From Cyanobacteria bacterium SIG26 (GTDB taxonomy: Bacteria; Cyanobacteriota; Vampirovibrionia; Gastranaerophilales; Gastranaerophilaceae), in assembly GCA_015152555.1 (NCBI GenBank), contig SUTS01000014.1, forward strand, positions 1 to 63,652: 63,652 bases of DNA, written 5' to 3'. Below, one piece after another: positions 27,751 to 36,259 of the stretch (position 1 is its first letter; each line of letters opens with the position of its first letter). The notes under the pieces were generated by a model. That model worked only from the letters and a program-made list of their open reading frames with translations. It was not told the origin of the DNA and ran no database searches. Made by a program: the position numbers and the translations under genes.

Positions 27751-28533
27751 ACTGATCTTTATTACAGCAATAACTCCAACAATTCCTGTAAAAAATAAAA
27801 TTAACGATACGATTTGAGCAATTGGTACAGCACATATATTCAACGCACTATCTACCCTTATTTGTTCTATAAAAAAACGTACAATAGAATATATAATCAA
27901 ATAGCTAAAAAAAGTCACACCTACACGAATTTGAGCATTTTTTTTCAATACAAACAATAGAATAATAAACCCTAAAAAATTCAATACGCTCTCATAGAAA
28001 AATGCCGGATGAAACAATTCATAATTAACATACTGAGCAAGCCTCTGAGATTCAGGAATAAATAACCCCCAACCTTGTCCTAAAACCGGCAAACCATAAG
28101 CTTCCGAATTAAAATAATTCCCCCAGCGACCGATAGATTGCCCTAAAATAGTCGCACACGCTATAGAATCTAAAAGTTTTAATACATTTATACGCCCTTT
28201 TATAGAATAAAAAATTAAAGCTAATACCCCGGCAATCAAAGCTCCGTGTATAGATAAACCACCTTGTCTTATATCAAAAATTTGAAAAGGATATTGAATA
28301 TAATATGAAACATTTAACAGACAAAAATATAATCTGGCACCAATAATCCCAAGGATAATAAGTATAGGAGCAATCGACAAAATAAAATCTTTCTCCTGAT
28401 TATTGTATTTATTAAATAAAAAATTAGCGACCAAAACCCCAACCAAAATTGAACTTGCCATAACAATACCATACCAATATATCGGCAGTCCAAACAATTG
28501 AAATGCAACAGGATTAACTGCAGGAATAATCAT
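27736..28533 (-). CDS. lgt: prolipoprotein diacylglyceryl transferase
   Basis: Inner-membrane enzyme that transfers diacylglycerol from phosphatidylglycerol to the lipobox cysteine of prolipoproteins. 265 aa with about seven hydrophobic helices. It carries the Lgt signature GRWGNYFNSEAYG (~135-148), the conserved HGALIAG with the essential His, and the typical start AFQLFGLPIYWYGIVMA. The upstream gene is itself a lipoprotein and ends two bases before the lgt ATG, so the enzyme is co-expressed with one of its likely substrates. Confidence 0.96.
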   Translation of the reverse strand: MIIPAVNPVAFQLFGLPIYWYGIVMASSILVGVLVANFLFNKYNNQEKDFILSIAPILIILGIIGARLYFCLLNVSYYIQYPFQIFDIRQGGLSIHGALIAGVLALIFYSIKGRINVLKLLDSIACATILGQSIGRWGNYFNSEAYGLPVLGQGWGLFIPESQRLAQYVNYELFHPAFFYESVLNFLGFIILLFVLKKNAQIRVGVTFFSYLIIYSIVRFFIEQIRVDSALNICAVPIAQIVSLILFFTGIVGVIAVIKISKKAR

Positions 28534-28535
28534 TC

Positions 28536-29054
28536 CTAATCCTCTGATTTTGATTTGTATTCTTCTAGCCTTTGAATTTGCGCTTCAACATCGGCTTTAT
28601 CAGTTGCATTAGGGTTTAATTCTAAATATTTCTCATAATTTTCGATAGCATCTTCATAAAGATCCTCCACCTCAAAAGATGAATCAGAATCTTCAAGGTT
28701 TACACTTTCCTTTTCTTCAGACATATCAACGGCTAAATTATTTTGTGCAGTAGCCAAAGAATAATACGCCTCTGCCATATCAGGTTTGAGAGCTATAACT
28801 TTTTTATACTCCTCAATTGCCCCGGTATAATTCCCGACATTAGTGTACACAACAGCCAAATTATAGTGAGTTTCAACGATAGAAGAATCCAAATCGATAC
28901 TGGATTTCAAACGCTCAATTGCTTGAGTATAATCACCTTTTTCTGCATACATCTTTGCTTTATTATTCAAATCATGAACCGCAAAACTGTTTATACAAGC
29001 TGTTGAAACCACCGCTACAAATAACACACTCGCAATTAAAGCCGCTTTTCTCAT
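28536..29054 (-). CDS. TPR-repeat lipoprotein
   Basis: Begins at ATG 29054 after GGGGAT; a longer frame begins six codons earlier. Residues 1-20 are a lipoprotein signal peptide with lipobox VVSTAC (Cys20). About three tetratricopeptide repeats follow (KAKMYAEKGDYTQAIERLKSSIDLDSS; THYNLAVVYTNVGNYTGAIEEYKKVIALKPD; YEDAIENYEKYLELNPN), with an acidic Ser/Glu insert (NLEDSDSSFEVED) between repeats two and three. TPRs mediate protein contacts, and such lipoproteins often serve envelope assembly. It lies directly upstream of lgt. A TATAAT on the minus strand (29090-29095) is a likely -10. Confidence 0.87.
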   Translation of the reverse strand: MRKAALIASVLFVAVVSTACINSFAVHDLNNKAKMYAEKGDYTQAIERLKSSIDLDSSIVETHYNLAVVYTNVGNYTGAIEEYKKVIALKPDMAEAYYSLATAQNNLAVDMSEEKESVNLEDSDSSFEVEDLYEDAIENYEKYLELNPNATDKADVEAQIQRLEEYKSKSED

Positions 29055-29167
29055 CCCTATCCCCTTCAACATGTTAACTGATGTTAAACTAATTATAATT
29101 TAATAATAAAAATATGGCAAATTTCTTTAATTTAAGTTACAATAGATTTGAAAAAAGGAGAATTTAT

Positions 29168-29434
29168 ATGTCAGATGACAAAGTAGTCAGCCTAGGAGCT
29201 AAAAAGAAAACGGACAAACAGCAACAAGAAGAAAATACTCATAAAAATGAACCTGTATACTGTAGTTTCTGCAACCGTCCAAACACTCAAGTAATAAAAA
29301 TGGTTCAAGGTCCGGGAGTTAATATTTGTTCTGAATGTGCAATGATTGCCGTTCAATACTTAATTCTTCAAGATAGAATGCCATCAGCAGAAGCTCAACA
29401 CATCTTAGATGCATTCTGGGGAAGGGCTAGATAA
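29168..29434 (+). CDS. stand-alone ClpX-type zinc-finger protein (88 aa)
   Basis: Start at ATG 29168, after AAAAAAGGAG. The C-terminal two thirds is a ClpX zinc-binding domain: C32-x2-C35 ... C54-x2-C57 (CSFCNRPNTQVIKMVQGPG then ICSECA). A short helix follows. The AAA+ ATPase that normally follows this domain is absent: the protein stops at residue 88. In ClpX the domain dimerises and binds adaptors and substrates. A free copy could act as an adaptor, decoy or regulator of ClpX. It is the first gene of a nine-gene run that also holds a Clp_N-only protein. Confidence 0.85.
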   Translation: MSDDKVVSLGAKKKTDKQQQEENTHKNEPVYCSFCNRPNTQVIKMVQGPGVNICSECAMIAVQYLILQDRMPSAEAQHILDAFWGRAR

Positions 29435-29440
29435 TCTATA

Positions 29441-31039
29441 ATGACCAATGCAAAATTTAAACAACTTAATCCTTTTGAACTTAAATCATTGTTAACAAAT
29501 CTGCTTAACAAAATAAATTGTGTCGAAGATTTGCAGAATTGTCTTGATGATTTTGAACTTCTTGATGAACAAGAAGACAAAAGTGTTATTACAAAATTAT
29601 TATTCAAAGAATTAGTAAGTGCAAAAGCCCAAAAAATTGCAATAATTTGTTTTTTACTTGAACGATACGTACCAAAAGAAGAATTTGTAAACAAACTTTG
29701 GGAAACTCTTAAAAATCAAAATTTAGATACAGAAGTTAAAATAACAATATTGAATTTATTAAGAGATTACGATTCAGATTGGTCTTATGAATCTTGTGAA
29801 GAATATTTAGATGATGCATCAACTCTTTTAGACGAAAATACCAAACAATTATTAAATACGGCAGTAATAAATCCGGAAGTCCAAATCGATTTTATGGATT
29901 TTATGGCAACTTTAAGAACTCAAGAAAAAATTACACTACTAAATTCATTTAATGAAGATTTTTCATCAGATGCATTGGCAAACATTCTGATTCCTGTATT
30001 TATGTCAGATCCAAGCAGTCCTGCGGGGAAAGAAGCTTTAAAGCTTATGGCAAATACTAAATCACAACTTGCACTTCACGTATTAGATGAAATGCAGCAC
30101 CTTGCACAAGGTGAACTTTTGCAATCAATCAAAAGAAGTCTATCAACAATTAAGATTTCAGGAATGCGCGAAGATAACACCCAAGAATTTTATAAAAAAA
30201 TACTATCCAACAGCAAACTTGACAAATTTTATATAACATACCCGGACGGTCACGGCGATCAAGCAATGATTTTTACAAGAAAAACAGATGATGAAAAAAT
30301 CAGATTTGTTTCAATTGTTATTAACGTAAAATCAGGGATTAGAGATTGTTTCGGATTTTTTGAGATATCTCAATTTGAATGTAACAAAATATTAGAAAGG
30401 TTTTTACGCGATGAAAAAACCGTAGACATAGATCCGGAATCTTTCAAGACTCTTTTATACAATGCAGAAATAACAACAATCAAAAATAACCAAAATACTT
30501 GGAAACTACCTTATGAATATGTTTGTTGGAAAAATTTACTTGTAGATATTGAGTTTGACGCACAACAACTGGAAGAAATAATATCAGAACAAGTTGTTCC
30601 ACAAAAGGTTGACAACAAAGCAATCGAACAATTATCTCAAATGAAAATTTCAACTCACTGGTTTTTAGATTTCCAATACAGTGATGAATTTGAACAACTT
30701 TTAGAAGACATCAAAGAAAATAATCTTGACGAAATAATTGAAAACCATTTTGATAAAGTTTTTTATAAAGAAGAAAAAGAAGAATGGCGAAAAAAACTTA
30801 TAACAGCCGCGTATATGAAATTTGCTATAGGGAAAGATGACGATGCGGCAATGATTTTTGGTATCGCTCAGGATGAAAACACAATATCAGAACTACTCAA
30901 AGTTATCTTAAAACGCAGCATTTATGAATATTTGATGGTTATTAAATACGACAAAAGCGTAAACTCTTTTGGTTTAGAAATCGACGAAATAGAAGAAAAA
31001 ATCAAATACATTGAAGAAAAGTGGGTGCACAATGTATAA
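29441..31039 (+). CDS. helical-repeat hypothetical protein (532 aa)
   Basis: Six bases after the zinc-finger gene. Residues ~1-230 are strings of paired amphipathic helices resembling HEAT/ARM repeats (AKAQKIAIICFLLERYVPKEEFVNKLWETL; EVKITILNLLRDYDSDWSYE, SPAGKEALKLMANTKSQLALHVLDEM). The remainder is mixed alpha/beta (YITYPDGHGDQAMIFTRKTDDEK, NVKSGIRDCFGFFEISQFE). Very acidic overall, cytosolic. No enzyme motif seen; I do not recognise the family beyond the repeat type. Its last eight bases overlap ruvX, so expression is coupled to it and to the Clp-domain genes around it. Confidence 0.7.
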   Translation: MTNAKFKQLNPFELKSLLTNLLNKINCVEDLQNCLDDFELLDEQEDKSVITKLLFKELVSAKAQKIAIICFLLERYVPKEEFVNKLWETLKNQNLDTEVKITILNLLRDYDSDWSYESCEEYLDDASTLLDENTKQLLNTAVINPEVQIDFMDFMATLRTQEKITLLNSFNEDFSSDALANILIPVFMSDPSSPAGKEALKLMANTKSQLALHVLDEMQHLAQGELLQSIKRSLSTIKISGMREDNTQEFYKKILSNSKLDKFYITYPDGHGDQAMIFTRKTDDEKIRFVSIVINVKSGIRDCFGFFEISQFECNKILERFLRDEKTVDIDPESFKTLLYNAEITTIKNNQNTWKLPYEYVCWKNLLVDIEFDAQQLEEIISEQVVPQKVDNKAIEQLSQMKISTHWFLDFQYSDEFEQLLEDIKENNLDEIIENHFDKVFYKEEKEEWRKKLITAAYMKFAIGKDDDAAMIFGIAQDENTISELLKVILKRSIYEYLMVIKYDKSVNSFGLEIDEIEEKIKYIEEKWVHNV

Positions 31040-31433
31040 AGTAATGGCACTTGATATCGGCACAAAAAGAATCGGAATTGCTCTAAGCGATTATTTATTA
31101 ATGTTAGCAAATGGCCATTCCTATATACCACGAGAGCCTGAAAACCAAGCATTAGAAACAATTTACAAAATCGCAAAGGAAAATAATGTTGCCAAAATAG
31201 TAGTAGGTATACCACTTAATATGGATGGAACAAAAGGTTTTCAAGCTGAAAATTGCGAAGAATTTGCATCAAAAATAAAAAATTATGAGATAATATTTGA
31301 AGATGAACGCCTCACATCTGATAGCGCAGAAGAAAATTTAAGAAATAAGAAAATAAATTTTAAAAAAGACAAAGGTTTAGTTGATATTGAAAGTGCTTGT
31401 ATTATACTGGAACAATACCTATCAAGAAAATAA
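31032..31433 (+). CDS. ruvX: Holliday junction resolvase-like RuvX (YqgF)
   Basis: 133 aa with the RNase H-like YqgF fold: MALDIGTKRIGIALSD (first Asp), KIVVGIPLNMDGTKG, and the late acidic residues EDERLTSDSAE and VDIESACIILEQY. YqgF is essential in many bacteria and acts in 16S rRNA 5'-end processing and/or junction cleavage. ATG 31032 lies inside the end of the preceding gene. The next gene is DUF1292, a pairing also known from Firmicutes (yrrK-yrzB), which supports the call. Confidence 0.95.
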   Translation: MYKVMALDIGTKRIGIALSDYLLMLANGHSYIPREPENQALETIYKIAKENNVAKIVVGIPLNMDGTKGFQAENCEEFASKIKNYEIIFEDERLTSDSAEENLRNKKINFKKDKGLVDIESACIILEQYLSRK

Positions 31434-31444
31434 AGGAGAAAATT

Positions 31445-31717
31445 ATGACAGCAGAAATTGAAAACAACATTATTGAAATCATTGACGAAGATGGTACAGT
31501 TATCAAATGCGAATTATTTGATATAATTGAGTTTGAAAACAAACAGTATGCATTACTTATCGAAGCTGACGCGCAAGACGAAGATCCTGAAGTTGTATTA
31601 ATGAGATACATCGAAGAAGGCGAAGAAAGTTTCTTTGAATCAATTGACAATGACGAAGAATTCCAAAAAGTATCTGAATACATTGATTCATTAGATATGA
31701 AAGGCGACGAAGAATAG
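31445..31717 (+). CDS. DUF1292 family protein (90 aa)
   Basis: ATG 31445 after AAAGGAG. A small acidic protein with the DUF1292 pattern: NIIEIIDEDGTVIKCELFDIIEFENKQYALLI, then EDPEVVLMRYIEEGEE and FESIDNDEEFQKVSEYID. The function of the family is not established. It is commonly encoded beside ruvX, as here (11 bp gap). Cytosolic. Confidence 0.9.
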   Translation: MTAEIENNIIEIIDEDGTVIKCELFDIIEFENKQYALLIEADAQDEDPEVVLMRYIEEGEESFFESIDNDEEFQKVSEYIDSLDMKGDEE

Positions 31718-31736
31718 TTAAAAAATAAGGTAAAAT

Positions 31737-33101
31737 ATGTTTGAAAAATTCACAGAAAAAGCAGTTAATGTAATTATAGAAGCACAAAATATAGCGATTT
31801 ATGATCATTCAGATGAAGTTTTATCCGAACATCTACTATTGGCATTAATTAAAGAGACAAAAGGTTTTTGCGCAAAAATCTTTAAATCCTATGACATCAC
31901 ATACGAAAGATTAGCACAAGAAATATACTTAACATTAAATATGGAAGAAGCAGATTTAAATTCATCCATACCTTTTAGTGATGATTTCAAACATATTTTA
32001 ACCCTAACTATGGATTTGGTCGAAAAATCTGGTAATTCGACGGTCCACTATGAACACCTAGTACTTGCAGCAATAAACGATAAACGCTCAAAAATCTCAC
32101 ATTATTTGGAAAATTTAGGATTTGATATTGATAAATCACGACCACTTATTGAAAAATTAGTTCAACGCAAGGCAAAACAAGATTTACACCCAGAACTTGA
32201 TGAGAACAAAGAACCAGAAATTAATTTAACTCAAGAAACAGATTCTTTATTCGATAACGAACAATCCGCAAAAGTTTTTGAACGTGCAGTATCAAAATTA
32301 TCAACATCAAGTTACGAAATTTTAGGCACAGAACAAATTATTTCATCAATTTTAGAAGATAAAGATTCTGAACTATCAAAAATATTAGCACAATTCGGAA
32401 TTACAGAAGAAATTTTTGAAGAAAAACTTTCTCACATAAGCTCCAGACAAGCAGAATACGAAGGACGCCAAATAGTATTCACTCCAAATGCATTTATAGC
32501 AATGAGCTTGGCACTTCAAACCGCAAAAGAATTAGGTTCTTCAGAGGTTCTACCGGAACACATGATTTTAGGACTTTTAAAAACTAAAAAAGGTGTAGCA
32601 TACAATATTTTTAAAGAATTAAAAATAAATGATGATGATTTGGCCCACGGTATTATCAAACCTATTGAAAAACAAATGCCGGAAACTCTTACAATTTTAC
32701 GTCTTGCAAAACAAGAAGCTCGACGCATAGGCAGAGGTGTCGTCGGCACAGAAATGTTTTTACTTGGAATTATCAGTGAAGCAACCGGTATTGGTGCAAT
32801 TGTTTTAAAAGAATTAGAAATCAATATAAAAGATGCGCGCATAATGGTTGAAAAAATTATCGGTTACGGTAATGAATACTTTGATAACGAAGTTGTATTT
32901 ACAAAACGTGCAAAAAGAGTTTTAGAAACTGCTTGGGAACATGCTAAAAAGCAAAATAAAACAAAAATAGAATCTTCAGATCTTCTTTGGGCAATTACAA
33001 CAGAACCAACATCTCTTGCAATGCAAGCTTTGGAAATGCTGGGTACTGACGTTGTTGAAATCCGCGAAGGTATAAAAAAACACTTAAATAACCAACAATA
33101 A
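31737..33101 (+). CDS. protein made only of Clp N-terminal domains (no ATPase)
   Basis: 454 aa. Residues 1-145 are a complete Clp_N double repeat (FEKFTEKAVNVIIEAQNIAI..LSEHLLLALI, then FSDDFKHILTLTMDLVEKSG..VHYEHLVLAAI). A half repeat follows (~175-240, ILGTEQIISSILEDKDSE). Then a second complete Clp_N (~245-385, FTPNAFIAMSLALQTAKELG..VLPEHMILGLL; LTILRLAKQEARRIGRGVVGTEMFLLGI) and a last half repeat (~388-452). That is six half-repeats and no Walker A/B or M-domain. In ClpC the N-domain binds adaptors and phosphoarginine or other degrons. This array could be a ClpC adaptor, anti-adaptor or scaffold. It lies 19 bp after DUF1292 and 2 bp before tilS. Confidence 0.85.
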   Translation: MFEKFTEKAVNVIIEAQNIAIYDHSDEVLSEHLLLALIKETKGFCAKIFKSYDITYERLAQEIYLTLNMEEADLNSSIPFSDDFKHILTLTMDLVEKSGNSTVHYEHLVLAAINDKRSKISHYLENLGFDIDKSRPLIEKLVQRKAKQDLHPELDENKEPEINLTQETDSLFDNEQSAKVFERAVSKLSTSSYEILGTEQIISSILEDKDSELSKILAQFGITEEIFEEKLSHISSRQAEYEGRQIVFTPNAFIAMSLALQTAKELGSSEVLPEHMILGLLKTKKGVAYNIFKELKINDDDLAHGIIKPIEKQMPETLTILRLAKQEARRIGRGVVGTEMFLLGIISEATGIGAIVLKELEINIKDARIMVEKIIGYGNEYFDNEVVFTKRAKRVLETAWEHAKKQNKTKIESSDLLWAITTEPTSLAMQALEMLGTDVVEIREGIKKHLNNQQ

Positions 33102-33103
33102 TT

Positions 33104-34435
33104 ATGATTAAAATCCATAAAACAATTAAATCTTTTTTAAAAAAATACGATATAGATAAATCAGATTTAGTTTATCTTGTAGCGTTTTCAGGTGGATTTG
33201 ACTCAATGTGCTTGTTATACGCACTAAAAAAAATATGTAAAAATAAAATTGTCGCGATTCATTTAAACCACAAATGGAGAGCAAAAGAGAGTGATTTAGA
33301 AGAATTAAACTGCAAAAATTTTTGCGAACATATCGGAGTTGAATTCTACAGTGAAAATATAAACCCTCAAATCGCTAAAACAGAAACTGCAGCAAGAGAA
33401 GCACGATATAAATTCTTCGAAAATTGTGCTCAAAAATTCAATAGCAAAATTGTTTTTACCGCGCATAATAAAAATGATAATGTAGAAACCCTAGTTTACA
33501 GAATATGTACAGGTACAGGGATTTCAGGGTTACAAGGAATCGCAAATATCAGAGATATTTATTATCGCCCATTATTGGAAATAAATAGAGATGATATTGA
33601 TGCATACTGCAAAAGTCAAAACCTTATACCAAACAATGACAGCTCAAACAACAATATTAAATACAAACGTAATTTAATACGCAAAAATGTTATACCTCTT
33701 TTGCAAGAAATTAAACCATCTGCACTGGAATCTATTTCAAATTTATCAGAAATAGCAAAAGAAGAATCACAAATTATAGAAGAATATCTTTCATTAGTAA
33801 TATCAAAAATTTCTGATGAAAATAAAATTAATACCCAAAAATTTATAAAGCTTTCAGATGCATTACAAAATAAAATTATTTATAATATTTTTATCCAATA
33901 TAATTTAGATTACGATCGCAAAAAAATCCTAAAAATTAAAAATTTTATTCATGAAAATTCAAACACTAAATCAGGAAAAACCTGCTCGCTTACAAATAAT
34001 TTATGGATTTATACAAACGAAAAAATAATCGAAATTATTAGCAAAAAAGAACAAGCACAATTATACTGCCAAATTAAAAAAGAAGGAAAATATGAAATAG
34101 GAGAATACATTTTTGAGATAGAAAAATTTGAAAAACCTGTTAGAAAATTCCCTGACGACGAGCAAAATATTGCATACGTAAATTTAGCCAAAATGCCTAT
34201 GCCTTTTGAATTACGAACACGACAGGACGGAGATATTATTAAACCTCTCGGCTCTAGCGGAACACAAAAATTAAAAAAATATTTGAATGCAAAAAAAATT
34301 CCAAACCACGAAAAAAATAATTTGCTATTTTTAACACAAGGTAATGAGATTTTATGGGCAATAAATTTGGGTATCAGTGATAAAATAAAAGTTACAACAC
34401 ACCCAACCCACCAACTTAAGTTTTATAAAAAATAA
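33104..34435 (+). CDS. tilS: tRNA(Ile)-lysidine synthase
   Basis: Converts C34 of tRNA-Ile(CAU) to lysidine, so that it reads AUA. 443 aa with the PP-loop SGGFDS (29-34), HLNHKWRAKESD, the TAHNKNDNVETLVYRI motif, and NLIRKNVIPLL; then the C-terminal TilS domain (FELRTRQDGDIIKPLGSSGTQKLKKYL). It starts two bases after the Clp_N gene and has no SD of its own, so it depends on coupling. It is followed by hpt, the conserved tilS-hpt order; the ftsH gene often found next is replaced here by a histidine kinase. Confidence 0.95.
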   Translation: MIKIHKTIKSFLKKYDIDKSDLVYLVAFSGGFDSMCLLYALKKICKNKIVAIHLNHKWRAKESDLEELNCKNFCEHIGVEFYSENINPQIAKTETAAREARYKFFENCAQKFNSKIVFTAHNKNDNVETLVYRICTGTGISGLQGIANIRDIYYRPLLEINRDDIDAYCKSQNLIPNNDSSNNNIKYKRNLIRKNVIPLLQEIKPSALESISNLSEIAKEESQIIEEYLSLVISKISDENKINTQKFIKLSDALQNKIIYNIFIQYNLDYDRKKILKIKNFIHENSNTKSGKTCSLTNNLWIYTNEKIIEIISKKEQAQLYCQIKKEGKYEIGEYIFEIEKFEKPVRKFPDDEQNIAYVNLAKMPMPFELRTRQDGDIIKPLGSSGTQKLKKYLNAKKIPNHEKNNLLFLTQGNEILWAINLGISDKIKVTTHPTHQLKFYKK

Positions 34436-34456
34436 ACATAAAGAAAGAGAGCGAAC

Positions 34457-34987
34457 ATGGAAATCAAAATTGAAGATTTAAAAGTACTTTTTAGTGAGGA
34501 ACAATTACAGTCCAGAATACAAGAATTGGCAGATGAAATGAACGAGTTTTATAACGGAGAAGAAGTTATTGCCATTTGTGTGTTAAAAGGTGCAGTTATG
34601 TTTGCAACAGATTTGGTAAGAAATTTAAACATGCCATTAAAAATGGAATTCATACGTTTATCTAGTTATGGTTCATCAACAACAACATCTGGAAAAGTCA
34701 ATGCTGTAGATATTTCATTACCAGATTTAAACGAAAAAAACGTCTTAATTATTGAGGACATTGTAGACACAGGATTGACAGCAAAATTTTTGATGGATTT
34801 TATGCACTGCAATTTTCATGCAAAATCCATTAAATTCTGTTCACTTTTAGACAAAAAAATTACACGAAAAGTTGATATTGAGCCTGATTATTATGGTTTC
34901 GAGATAGATAACAAATTTGTTGTTGGTTACGGATTAGATTATGATGGACTATATCGAAATCTTAAATACATCGGATACAAAGAATAA
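34457..34987 (+). CDS. hpt: hypoxanthine phosphoribosyltransferase
   Basis: Purine salvage enzyme making IMP (and GMP) from base and PRPP. 176 aa. It shows the PRPP loop VLIIEDIVDTGLTAKF (~95-110), the flexible loop RLSSYGSSTTTSGKV, CVLKGAVMFATDLVR and the C-terminal DYYGFEIDNKFVVGYGLDYD. SD AGAAAGAGAG. It is 21 bp after tilS. Confidence 0.96.
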   Translation: MEIKIEDLKVLFSEEQLQSRIQELADEMNEFYNGEEVIAICVLKGAVMFATDLVRNLNMPLKMEFIRLSSYGSSTTTSGKVNAVDISLPDLNEKNVLIIEDIVDTGLTAKFLMDFMHCNFHAKSIKFCSLLDKKITRKVDIEPDYYGFEIDNKFVVGYGLDYDGLYRNLKYIGYKE

Positions 34988-35010
34988 AATTATTAGACTT
35001 GGGGAAAATA

Positions 35011-36237
35011 TTGTATAAATTAGCATTAGAAAAAATCAATAAATTTTACGATATAGATTTAGAACAAAACCCTCATGCAGATGAAGTATTTGAAGTTCTA
35101 AATACAATCATACCATTTGATAATGCGGGAATTTTTTATTTGACCTCTAATTCCATAAATTTGGAATACGGTAAAAATATAAAAATTTACGAAGATATAA
35201 AAATTGATGAAGTAATAGCACAAGAATTATTTGATCCCAAAAAACAACTCGAAAAAGATTTCATTAAAAATATTTTTAAACTTAACACCGATATTTTGTG
35301 TAAAAAACTTATTATAAAAGGAGTCGTAATAGGTTTTATTATTATGACAAGAAACGCCAAACCATTTAGCACCGAAGAAGAATTGATTTTCAATACTTGT
35401 ACAAAAATTATAACCAATTTAATTAAAAATTTAGAGCTAACCAAAATCATAAAAACACAAGTTACAACATTAGCCCAAGCTCTTACAACAACCAATGAAG
35501 CGTACGATACAATAAAAGAACAGAACCGCCAAATAAAAAAACACGAAAAATTACAAAATCAATTTATCGCAAATATTTCACACGATTTTAGAACTCCATT
35601 AAATTCAATTATCGGATTTTCTGAACTATTAAACAACGAAATTTTCGGGAAACTTAATACCAAACAAAAAGAATACGTGTCCGATATAAATATTGCGGGA
35701 GTTCATCTTTTAGGCATGATAAATGATGTTCTGGATATATCAAAAATCGAATCTCAAACAATCAAATTGAATATTTCTGAAATTGATGCTAACATGCTTA
35801 TCACAGAAGTTATAAACATTCTGAACCCACTTACACAAAAAAAGAAAATAATTTTCAAATGCAATATAAAGGAAAATTTATCATTACAAGGCGATTTTGT
35901 AAAACTTCAACAAGTATTATTTAATATTATAGGGAATGCAATAAAATTTTCGCCAAATGATAGTGAAATCAATATCCTTGCAGATAATATTGATAATAAA
36001 ATTCAAATAATAATCCAAGACTTCGGCATTGGAATAGAAAAAAAATATCAGAAAAAAATATTTGAAAAATTCTTTCAAATACAGAATGATTTTTCAAAAA
36101 CCGAAACATCTACAGGTTTAGGACTACCAATCTCTAAAGAATTTATCAAATTACATAACGGTAAAATTACTGTAAAAAGTGAAATAAATAAAGGTACAAT
36201 ATTTACAATAATATTACCGAAAAATAGCAAAAAATAA
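35011..36237 (+). CDS. soluble histidine kinase with N-terminal GAF-like domain
   Basis: I choose TTG 35011 because GGGGAAA lies just upstream (a TTG at 34999 is also in frame). No membrane segment. Residues ~1-145 form a GAF-like sensor (FEVLNTIIPFDNAGIFYLTS, KLIIKGVVIGFIIMTRN, FSTEEELIFNTC); a helical connector follows. Then the HisKA domain with phospho-His in QFIANISHDFRTPLNS (~190), and the ATPase with N box LFNIIGNAIKFSP (~305), G1 DFGIGIEKK and G2 TGLGLPISKEF. It should autophosphorylate and pass phosphate to a response regulator. None is encoded nearby, so it is an orphan inside a tRNA/purine/Clp operon. Signal unknown. Confidence 0.88.
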   Translation: MYKLALEKINKFYDIDLEQNPHADEVFEVLNTIIPFDNAGIFYLTSNSINLEYGKNIKIYEDIKIDEVIAQELFDPKKQLEKDFIKNIFKLNTDILCKKLIIKGVVIGFIIMTRNAKPFSTEEELIFNTCTKIITNLIKNLELTKIIKTQVTTLAQALTTTNEAYDTIKEQNRQIKKHEKLQNQFIANISHDFRTPLNSIIGFSELLNNEIFGKLNTKQKEYVSDINIAGVHLLGMINDVLDISKIESQTIKLNISEIDANMLITEVINILNPLTQKKKIIFKCNIKENLSLQGDFVKLQQVLFNIIGNAIKFSPNDSEINILADNIDNKIQIIIQDFGIGIEKKYQKKIFEKFFQIQNDFSKTETSTGLGLPISKEFIKLHNGKITVKSEINKGTIFTIILPKNSKK

Positions 36238-36259
36238 ATTTACACGTTTTAAATAAAAT

